From: Ramicandelaber brevisporus
Taxonomy: Eukaryota > Kickxellomycota > Ramicandelaberales > Ramicandelaberaceae
DNA length: 13,679 bases
Direction of reading: 5' to 3'
Assembly (NCBI GenBank): GCA_025201865.1
Contig: MU602891.1
Span: 22,848-36,526, forward strand
Shown: piece after piece, positions 8,201 to 13,679 of the stretch
How positions within the stretch are numbered: position 1 is the first letter of the stretch
Layout: the number at the start of each line of letters is the position of its first letter
Made by a program: the position numbers and the translations under genes
The notes under the pieces: generated by a model
What the model saw: the letters and a program-made list of their open reading frames with translations, nothing else
The model's database searches: none
What the model was told of the DNA's origin: nothing

Positions 8201-8897
8201 ATCACCTCGTGGATCTGGCTCTGAGTCCGCATCGCCGCATGTTGGTGCTACATCGCCCACTCGTCTCCAGTCCGACCATTTCGCTTCTGCTGGCAATGGT
8301 GCCAATGTCCTGCTGAGTGCTGCCAGAGCCATGGATGCGATTTCTCAGCCACAGCAGCAGCCGTCAGTGCCTGCTCCATACAACCCAGCTACAACTCATG
8401 TACAGGCACATCCAGTATTTGGAGTTGATTCCACCGACACTGACCGCGAGATATCTAGTGTGCTGCGTCGGTTCTCCACCAACCCGCCAACCATTCCACA
8501 GCAGCACATTCAGCACCCTCATCAACCACAATCGCAACCACAATCGCAGTCACAATCACAGCCAAGACCATACACCTCTATCCAACCGTTACACCGTCCT
8601 TCTATCCCAAGCATAACCACCAGCATCCATCAACATCAGCAACATCAGCAACAGCACCACCAACCGCAGCAATTCCGAGCTGCTCACATCCAATCTCACC
8701 AGCAATCTTTGCAGCAGTCTCACCAACAATCGCATCATTATCAAGCACAGATTCCAAATCAAAGTGCAGCACTATCTGCTGCAGTATCGGCAGCATCAAA
8801 CGTGAACTCATCAGTTCCTGCTCGTGGAATCAATCCTCGTTTGATGCAATCAATGCGTCAGATATTGTCTGAGAATAATGGCAATGGTTCATCCTAA
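5226..8897 (+). CDS. AreA-like GATA transcription factor with two zinc fingers
   Basis: The product is 1223 residues, intron-free. An N-terminal block with Trp30, Trp51 and Trp54 (RLENLSWRLWF at 45-55) matches the AreA/Gaf1-type DUF1752 region of fungal nitrogen regulators. Two class-IVa GATA fingers (C-x2-C-x17-C-x2-C) follow: C671-C695 and C823-C847, each with the core RTPLWRR and LCNACGLYFKLHG. Finger 2 has the AreA-type basic tail (SDIIRKRQRN); finger 1 has a different one (KLRKSRARG). Between and around them are Gln, Asn, His-Gln, Ser-Ala and Ala-Thr low-complexity tracts. KRPRLD near 953 may be a nuclear signal. IDVLLSGLDDIFNQNGFDL (about 492-510) is an acidic-hydrophobic candidate activation segment. 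IKTE (340-343) and FKQE (960-963) fit SUMO sites. The likely role is nuclear control of nitrogen catabolite genes through GATA sites; SreA-like iron regulators also have two fingers but lack this N-terminus. The start ATG directly precedes the conserved N-terminal block. Confidence 0.88.
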   Translation: MAPILLKIKGKRLFSTLSDVNDVDELQKTWRVCTKVKDSLEGGQRLENLSWRLWFLHQLLLDNARKAAREAEVAADAAAAANGDSVQNGNVISSNSNSNNNISNNISNSSNNTINSIDDEAMNRPCSSDARKCHANGGTSAVCKCGVHLRFRRLSPAATRQLEANPKALQQRQPFPAKYFTPHGPIGSPTQLGQHPPQNPPQPTIARRSSAATISASRRNATSPLVSEIDEAINSDNSNDVASHSHRFAPSSESAPASATILESPQQQQQHLLMNQRPVATSRISEPASAPATATSILSPSSPSSASASASASAASAASAASSSSTAVASAAGQSVVPVIKTEVHSSMVIPTGQSTPEETPTPDIAVASIEQQANLFTALLTSGLPAATNLLPPTNGSGQLATFPNVASSLAPVQTTLQPSNLISSRGTFMPQAPTAQAAQAQPFLPLSGLLGGDPISNAIAAAAALPLPMDQFTVSALPAHAHLGAIDELPQIDVLLSGLDDIFNQNGFDLNPLSGYIARHQQQHQHQHQHQPDLNSTAQEALSMLLGQNLTNGSSMAPPTAATAVQTTDLTALTSPTGLASHSALTTPGTELAGLGFSAPQTAVAAATTVPSTKPMSNTAAAPAPALAQSQQQPQQAIQNPQSPVAGGNGQPPGAAPSGAGEDWYRFECTNCRTSRTPLWRRAPDDSILCNACGLYFKLHGKHRPQKLRKSRARGYNATPSDTPTNAYPQPPPPPHLSIVTNTGTAAATAATTAATHPDAPCTTQPAIATAVVAPGASSASTTTPAAAIDATAATTSGCSSMISNAIPSASLEDPNAPQMCANCGGTRTPLWRRDAEGRSLCNACGLYFKLHGEMRPKTMRSDIIRKRQRNADTAPAPAPVPAAAAAMPPQPQRKTSKFQQTAAQSEALPTVSIPASAPVPVSAPAPVGVPSPSSAVGSTAVPQGNEVKRPRLDNTIFKQEHVADSAHSASSPHTYDSIKVPMSLTPILGSPRGSGSESASPHVGATSPTRLQSDHFASAGNGANVLLSAARAMDAISQPQQQPSVPAPYNPATTHVQAHPVFGVDSTDTDREISSVLRRFSTNPPTIPQQHIQHPHQPQSQPQSQSQSQPRPYTSIQPLHRPSIPSITTSIHQHQQHQQQHHQPQQFRAAHIQSHQQSLQQSHQQSHHYQAQIPNQSAALSAAVSAASNVNSSVPARGINPRLMQSMRQILSENNGNGSS
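6134..6215. repeat. Imperfect GCATCA/GCAGCA tract coding a Ser-Ala run
   Basis: Overlapping GCATCA, GCATCG and GCAGCA units in the GATA gene encode a run of alternating Ser and Ala at about residues 304-330. Codons for Ser vary between TCA and TCG, so the tract has aged and is probably kept at the protein level as a flexible linker. Confidence 0.6.
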
Positions 8898-9261
8898 TTC
8901 TTTTTACTTTTTATATACATAGTCAATCCTCCCTTGTTCCCTTTTTCATTATAATTATTTTGTCTTTTGTTTATTCGTTTTTCCTTTTACTTTCTCTACC
9001 ATCCACCAACCAAACACTACTTTGCTTATCAGTTTATATTTTTATATTTTTTAATTTTCTTGTTTTACTTTGTTAATAACTCACACTAATCTCTCGACAG
9101 TAAAGGCAAAGGCGAGTATACAGACAATTGACTCGCTATACTGCAATATTAAAAATTGTTTAAAAAGCAAAATGCGAGTTATTTAATCTAGGATCACCTA
9201 GTAGTGATCCTAGATAAAGTTGTCAAACTGTGATGGTGGAGATACTACAGTTGTTTCCTGG
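8898..9261. other. Shared 3' flank of the convergent GATA and zinc-finger genes
   Basis: These 364 AT-rich bases separate two convergent stop codons. I see no gene. GCGAGT at 9112-9117 and 9174-9179 alternates with its complement ACTCGC at 9131-9136, allowing alternative small hairpins. The poly(A)-signal variant ATTAAA occurs on the plus strand at 9148-9153 and on the minus strand at 9187-9182, so each gene has a plausible 3'-end signal. The perfect hairpin at 9186-9215 is listed separately. Confidence 0.6.
9186..9215. terminator. Perfect 12-bp inverted repeat between convergent genes
   Basis: ATCTAGGATCAC at 9186-9197 is exactly complementary to GTGATCCTAGAT at 9204-9215 with a 6-base loop CTAGTA. 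It lies 46 bases beyond the stop of the minus-strand zinc-finger gene and overlaps an ATTAAA signal on that strand. Being symmetric it could act in either transcript, for example as a 3'-end or anti-read-through structure. It could instead be a remnant of a terminal inverted repeat, but no partner element is visible. The terminator label is inference; the palindrome is directly seen. Confidence 0.45.
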
Positions 9262-9900
9262 CTAATAGATTTCGCCTTCATCACTATAATCACTCAGCAC
9301 CAATTCATCGCCATCATCTTCAACATCACATTCGCTATTATACTGGGTCATCGAGCTGTTTGTTTTGGCACTTTCAGATGTGGTAGTTGTACCTAATCGA
9401 GTAATGAGAAAGCACGAAGTTAGTGCTTTCCCATAGGGTAATCGCAACACAAGAGCAGGAACTGTTGATATTTGTTCACCTCTATGCTCCACCCGTTGGT
9501 GTTTATTCCTGACCTCATTGATGAAATGACAATAACCACAATCAAGTGCAAGGCACAGCCAACCTTGAACGACATTCTGATGTTGCTGCCAATTTGGTTC
9601 TCGAATTACTGCTGCGAGATGTGGGTTGCTGGTGTGCTGATTAATGTTTGGATCGACATTAGCAGTAACTGCACTTTCTGGCAGAACAGAGTTATCAATC
9701 GACTTCTCATTATATCCATGCTTCTGTTGCAAGTGAGTTAGCAGACATTCTGGCACCACTCGACATTCGTGACAAATGAACACTCCAACCATAATATGAT
9801 AGCCACATCTAGTGCCACTAATATAAAAAGCATCCATCTTTACATAATTAATAATATGTTTCCGCTTCTTGATGACTGGATCCTGCTGACAAGCATCGTT

Positions 9901-9939
<39 letters not shown>

Positions 9940-11343
9940 CTTGGTACGTTTTTGCTTCACTGATGTGCTATGAACTCCTTTAATATGGAAACGAGTAGTT
10001 TCAACTGTTTTGAACGTAGCTTCACATTCTGGAATTGGACATACCCATCGGTTATCTGAAGGCTGGCGGGATAGAGCGAAAGTGCAACCACATACTTTAA
10101 ACATCACTTCCAGCTTGTGTTCGCGCCGATGCATACTAAGTTTATCAGATGAACTGAAGAGCCGCCGGCAATCAGGATACTCACACTTCCATTGTCGCCT
10201 CTGATTGGATGTTTCTGTAATCTCGTTCTGATTGTCATCCTCTTCATTCTCATTTTTAGTGTTCAATCCATTTTGACTATAATCAAACCTGTGCCGATTC
10301 ATTCCGTCACTGCTGGTTGTGAAAACGCCACTTGTTTGGCCAATCCGAGTAATGAAAAAGTGGCTAACTTGTTTTTTCGATACAAAGAGGCACAGTACAA
10401 GAGCTGGGATAGTTGTTAATTGTTCTCCGTGATGAACTTTTCTTTTGTGATCTCTTTTATTTGTAGCTGTGTAACCGCAATACCCACAGTCAGATGTAAC
10501 ACACAGCCAGCCTTGAACAATATCTGGATGCTGCTGCCAATGTGGGTTTCTAATAGCTGCTGCAAGAAGTGGATTGCTGGTATGCTGATTGGTACTAGGA
10601 TCAGCACCTGTATTTACTGCACTGTCTGGCAGAACCGAGTTGTTAATCGACTTTTCAACGTACCCATGTATCTGCTGTATATGAGTGAGAAGACATTCTG
10701 GTACCAATCGACATTCATGACAAATAAACAATCCAGTAGTTTTATGATAGCCACAGCAGAATCCATTCACATAAAAGTTATCCATATCAACAAAATGAAC
10801 TCTACGTTGAGTGATCTGAGCTAGAGGCTGCTGCTGCTGCTGTTGCTGTCGCATAATACTAATGTGACTTCTTCGTATGTGACCACTTGCTGCATTAACC
10901 GTTTTGAATGCCCCTTTGCAATCCGAAATAGGGCATGGCCAGCTATCATTTAACGACTGCCGAACCAAAGTGTAATTCTTGCCAAGTACATTAAGCTCGG
11001 CATGGAGCCTGTGCTCATGCTGATGCATATTCAGATTACCAGTAAAATTGAAAATATGATCACATCCTGGATGTTTGCATACCAACTGTTGCAGCTTCTT
11101 TGGAATTATTGTGAACTGGTTCTGGTCAGTGTCTTCATCATCTTCATCACTGCTTTCGGATTTGATGACATCTTCTTCTCTGTCAGTGTCCGAGTCAGAC
11201 TCGAGCTTGGTGTCAATATCTGAAGTGTGCTGCTCGAGTTTGAAATCAGTTGTAGACAGACTCGGCTCGAGCTTGACTTGTACGTCGACTGTTACTGCTG
11301 CTGTTGCTGCTGTTGGCTCTGTCTTGATCTTCACGGTCGACAT
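9262..11343 (-). CDS. Duplicated-module zinc-finger protein, eight C2H2-like fingers
   Basis: The frame is open from a TTG at 11397, but the first ATG is at 11343, giving 693 residues. Residues 1-75 are acidic with SUMO-consensus motifs. Two copies of one module follow, about 89-334 and 387-650. Each has two C-x4-C-x12-H-x3/4-H fingers (C89/C94/H107/H111 and C137/C142/H155/H160; C387/C392/H405/H409 and C435/C440/H453/H458). A linker comes next, then a block with finger CHEC...H-x4-H (208-226; 524-542) and finger CGYC...H-x4-H (286-304; 602-620). From MDxFY to QGWLC the copies are about 70% identical by hand count over 95 gap-free residues. Gln7 (166-172) in copy 1 and Asp12 (470-481) in copy 2 sit in the same linker. 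The tail is acidic. The last two fingers of each module resemble the OrsD (PF12013) pattern of fungal proteins, but I cannot confirm that. Nucleic-acid binding is likely; the function is unknown. Confidence 0.8.
9901..9936. repeat. Perfect (GTC)12 microsatellite coding Asp12
   Basis: Twelve uninterrupted GTC units on the plus strand are read as twelve GAC codons on the minus strand, encoding the aspartate run in module 2 of the zinc-finger protein. The absence of any GAT codon shows recent slippage. The tract should be length-variable between strains. Confidence 0.9.
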
Positions 11344-11818
11344 AGCTGGCTGGCCGCTAAGTAGATCTGCTGTTCTGTTGTTGTTGGTAATAGTCAATCT
11401 TCAGTCGAGTGGTTGAGAACAGAGAGAGCAAACTAGTCACTTCGCGTTTGCAGGAATCAAAGACAAAGCAAACTCGAATAAAATCGACAAATCGGCTTCA
11501 TCATCAACACTGTATGTCAACTGGTTGCACATTATATTACCCATCCCTAGTATCCATCGATTAACTTGGCAAGTTTATAGCCATCTGTACTCTCGATGTC
11601 TTACGTCTATGGTTCCTGCCTCCACGAGTCGTAACCTAACTAACTGACATTAACATCGGATGAGTATACTCTTGGTTGAATGGACAAACCACTCAAATCA
11701 TTTGAATTCTGTTTTTCTCCACACAAATTCTCAAAAATCAATAAAAAGAAAAAGAAAAAAACAACAACAGCAACAACAGCAGTAGAAGCAGATCGCCAGT
11801 TTCGAGCAGCAGTTTACG
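11344..11818. promoter_or_regulatory. Divergent promoter of the zinc-finger gene and RPB5
   Basis: These 475 bp separate two divergent start codons. Both leaders are CAA/CAG-rich: minus-strand CAACAACAACAG just upstream of the zinc-finger ATG, and plus-strand AACAACAGCAACAACAGCAG at 11761-11780 before RPB5, following an A-rich tract at about 11740-11760. A palindrome, GAGTATACTC, lies at 11662-11671. There is no clear TATA box and no tRNA or other gene. Confidence 0.55.
11662..11671. promoter_or_regulatory. Palindrome GAGTATACTC upstream of RPB5
   Basis: This 10-bp perfect palindrome, extended to the 12-mer TGAGTATACTCT, lies 147 bases before the RPB5 ATG. The same 12-mer recurs downstream of RPB5 at 12500-12511. 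A dimeric factor site is possible, but no known fungal factor is implied. Confidence 0.3.
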
Positions 11819-12439
11819 ATGGACGACCGCGAGATTGTTAAGATGTTCAGAGTGCGCCGCACGCTCAACAAGATGCTGGCTGACCGCGGATACAATGTCA
11901 CCGAAGAAGACATCGAAAAGCCACTCGCCGAGTTCCAAGCCGAGCACGCACGCAACGGCACCATTGATCGCGGCTCACTCACTGTCCTGGTCCAACACCG
12001 TGACGACCCAAACGACCAGCTGCTCGCCTTCTTCCCCGAAGACGCCTCAGTCGGTGTGCGACCAATCCGCAAATACTGTGAACTCATGATGCAGCGCAAC
12101 ATTCGCAAAGGCATCATTATCTATCACGGCAAAATGTCATCAGCCGCCAACAAGGCCATTTCTGGACTGGCTGCCACTTATCAACTCGAAGCCTTCTTGG
12201 AGGACGATTTGGTGGTAAATATCACAGAGCACAACCTGGTGCCTCGGCACATTGTGCTTGGCGTGGAGGAGAAGAAGGCTTTGTTAAACAAGTACTCGTT
12301 GAAGGAAACGCAGCTGCCGAGAATCTTGCAAAGCGATCCAGTCGCTCGGTACTATGGATTGCGCCGTGGACAAGTTGTGAAGATCATTAGAACTAGTGAA
12401 ACGGCTGGTCGTTATTTGACCTATCGTCTCTGCATGTAA
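11819..12439 (+). CDS. RPB5: RNA polymerase I/II/III shared subunit Rpb5 (RPABC1)
   Basis: At 206 residues it is close to the yeast (215) and human (210) proteins. Residues 1-130 form the eukaryote-specific N-terminal domain (start MDDREIVKMFRVRRTL; FFPEDASVGVRPIR in the middle). Residues from about 133 (NITEHNLVPRHIVL) to 206 form the C-terminal domain shared with archaeal RpoH. That domain includes LPRILQSDPVARYYGLRRGQ and the terminal SETAGRYLTYRLCM, almost invariant across eukaryotes. The protein is part of the lower jaw of all three nuclear polymerases and contacts downstream DNA. The frame has no intron, and the ATG is the first in frame after an A- and CAA-rich leader. The gene diverges from the zinc-finger gene and converges on the LRR gene. 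Confidence 0.97.
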   Translation: MDDREIVKMFRVRRTLNKMLADRGYNVTEEDIEKPLAEFQAEHARNGTIDRGSLTVLVQHRDDPNDQLLAFFPEDASVGVRPIRKYCELMMQRNIRKGIIIYHGKMSSAANKAISGLAATYQLEAFLEDDLVVNITEHNLVPRHIVLGVEEKKALLNKYSLKETQLPRILQSDPVARYYGLRRGQVVKIIRTSETAGRYLTYRLCM

Positions 12440-12447
12440 TTGAATCA

Positions 12448-12453
12448 AATAAA
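12448..12453 (+). terminator. AATAAA polyadenylation signal of RPB5
   Basis: AATAAA begins nine bases after the RPB5 stop codon and is followed by A- and T-rich sequence up to about 12480. It is the only canonical signal close to a stop in this window. Confidence 0.55.
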
Positions 12454-12500
12454 AAAATATCTTCTTTTTTTTTTAAGAAAACGATGAGACTTGATTGTGT

Positions 12501-12510
12501 GAGTATACTC
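12501..12510. promoter_or_regulatory. Palindrome GAGTATACTC downstream of RPB5
   Basis: Second copy of the 10-bp palindrome, identical over 12 bases to that at 11661-11672. It lies 62 bases beyond the RPB5 stop. The remaining sequence to 12728 shows no gene. Confidence 0.3.
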
Positions 12511-12728
12511 TCTTTTGTTAAGAAGACTCGCATCTGTTCAAATAGTCAAATATCAGCGTTTCACTTTGTGAAAACTATGCAAGGTTATTATTACTAATCT
12601 AAGTTCAGTAATGAACCCACGCTGGTTGGAAGATGGAAATGACAGTGTACTCTAGTGATGTGGACGTGTAACATATTCGGATGTTTAAACTAAGTTAGCA
12701 TTCTCTCTAGTGTTGGAGAATTATGACA

Positions 12729-13679
12729 TCAGATTATAGCTAATCTGGGATATTCCTGCCTCAACTTATTCTTGATGTCACGCACACTGCAAGTACCAGC
12801 GAAGTCCAAAAGATTGAGATTTGGAAAAAAAAAAACCTCACCATGTCTAGTACATTGTGCGGTTCAGGATCATAGCTGACAGCATATAAGCGTAGTTCGC
12901 GAACCGCAGGATTCACCATAGCACAACCACTGCCTGAATCACTCGCTGGGATTCCACGAAAATCGCTAATGCAAATGTATTCAAGACCAGGAGTGGCACG
13001 AGTTACAAACTGCACTGCATTCAAAGGAATGGATGCATCACTCTCGACATCGTGGTCATGCGATATACGCAGACTTTTGAGAGCTGTGAGTCTGTATTGA
13101 TGCTGTTGATGTTGCAGTGAATCCAGATCAATCGTTAATCTATTGCCGAGAGACAGATCCTTCAAACGTGGAGTGTATGTGGCGAGAGTAGATATCTCCA
13201 AGCTGAAAGTACATTCACGGAGAGACAAGCGTGAAAGATTAGGTGTGTGGCTAATCACGATTTGAAAGTCCACGACAGAATAGCAGCGCTGAATGTCGAC
13301 AGCAGTGAGAGTTGGCCAAGTGTGTTCAAATATACAAGCAAACCAGCTTGGATTAGGCGCTCCGCTGTCAGTTCTTAGTGTCAATTCCTCCAAACTTGGC
13401 AGCCAATTAGGAGCGATACTGGACATTCGCTGCCGCAGCTCTGATCGTGACAAGGTCGAGTTGTTTATATCAAGGATCTTTAGATGAGGAAAGATGATAT
13501 TGTTGCTGCTGTTACTATTGAAGAAGCAGTCGAAACCAAATACTGAGCGACTGACGTCCAGTTTGATTAATGGATCGGCAAGTGTGGGAAGCTGTGTCAG
13601 AATAAGTGGATGCTGCGCAGATAGCGTGAGTGATAGTGTATGATGTGCAATGGAATCCGCATCAATCTTGCTGAGCGCA
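12729..13679 (-). CDS. RNI-like leucine-rich-repeat protein, 3' part, probably one intron
   Basis: The minus strand is open from the right edge down to a T11 tract near 12835, about 280 codons, with repeated LRR patterns: LPTLADPLIKLDVS, FPHLKILDINNSTL, LPSLEELTLRTDSG, TPNLSRLSLRECTF, TPRLKDLSLGNRL, LTALKSLRISHD and NPAVRELRLYAVS. Such solenoids occur in F-box and other adaptor proteins; the N-terminus that would show an F-box is off the window. Read without splicing the frame ends at 12761 with a Phe-rich, hydrophobic tail that does not fit. Removing 12836-12787 (GT...TTGCAG, 50 bp) restores a natural ending, VRDIKNKLRQEYPRLAII, with TGA at 12731-12729. A GTGAGG donor at 12841 with a later acceptor also reaches the same ending. 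Gene model near the stop is therefore inferred. Confidence 0.7.
12730..12747. repeat. Small inverted repeat at the LRR stop codon
   Basis: CAGATTA at 12730-12736 and TAATCTG at 12741-12747 are complementary around a 4-base centre. It overlaps the inferred stop codon of the LRR gene. It is short enough to be chance. Confidence 0.3.
12787..12836 (-). other. Putative short intron in the LRR gene
   Basis: On the minus strand the segment begins AG/GT followed by eleven T, contains CTCAAT as a possible branch site, and ends TACTTGCAG. Splicing here changes the frame so that the LRR protein ends in a helix-like segment rather than a Phe-run. The donor is poor; GTGAGG five bases upstream is a better donor, but with the TTGCAG acceptor it stops after two codons. 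Confidence 0.45.

Noticed and set aside
7177-8616. Several 60-160 codon frames on both strands inside the GATA gene
   Set aside because: They are out-of-frame shadows of Gln/Ala-rich coding sequence and of the duplicated finger codons; no independent start or domain is seen.
9186-9215. Rho-independent terminator of bacterial type
   Set aside because: The hairpin lacks a following T-tract and the genes are clearly eukaryotic, so a bacterial mechanism does not apply.
11344-11397. N-terminal extension of the zinc-finger protein by 18 residues
   Set aside because: It would begin at TTG; the first ATG at 11343 follows a typical CAA/CAG-rich leader and precedes the first SUMO-like motif.

Overview
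The window looks like nuclear DNA of an early-diverging fungus. Five conserved eukaryotic genes are recognisable: ATP23, ERG26, NCS1/FRQ1, an AreA-type GATA factor and RPB5. Nearly all reading frames are uninterrupted (the GATA gene runs 3.67 kb without an intron), genes are compact, and the regulatory proteins are rich in Gln/Ser/Ala tracts. Together with an RNI-like leucine-rich-repeat protein, this pattern would suit Zoopagomycota, perhaps Kickxellales such as Coemansia. That placement is inference from style, not from a marker gene.

Layout, left to right. The left edge (1-300) may hold the 5' end of a minus-strand gene. ATP23 (mitochondrial metalloprotease, minus, 414-1142) shares a 225-bp divergent promoter with ERG26 (sterol C4 demethylation, plus, 1368-2480). 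A 1.3-kb gap follows. It contains six CANNTG E-boxes spaced exactly 10 bp apart that abut a TATA box, then CT- and CA-rich leader sequence running into the NCS1 calcium sensor (plus, 3796-4368). Another 0.86-kb pyrimidine-rich gap full of short minisatellites leads to a 1223-residue, two-finger GATA factor with an AreA-type N-terminus (plus, 5226-8897). This gene converges on a minus-strand gene (9262-11343) encoding a 693-residue protein. That protein is a head-to-tail duplication of a four-zinc-finger module, preceded by a cluster of SUMO-consensus motifs. A perfect 12-bp hairpin lies between the two convergent genes. The zinc-finger gene diverges from RPB5 (plus, 11819-12439). RPB5 converges on the 3' end of an LRR gene that runs off the right edge and probably has one short intron near its stop.

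I see no operon-like or pathway cluster. The genes are housekeeping (mitochondrial assembly, sterol synthesis, calcium signalling, transcription) mixed with two large regulators. There are no RNA genes, CRISPR arrays or recognisable transposons. Two long ORFs (ATP23 and the zinc-finger gene) look longer if read from an in-frame TTG; I start both at the first ATG.

The parts most worth a second look are the helically phased E-box/TATA array at 2575-2638 and the internally duplicated zinc-finger protein.
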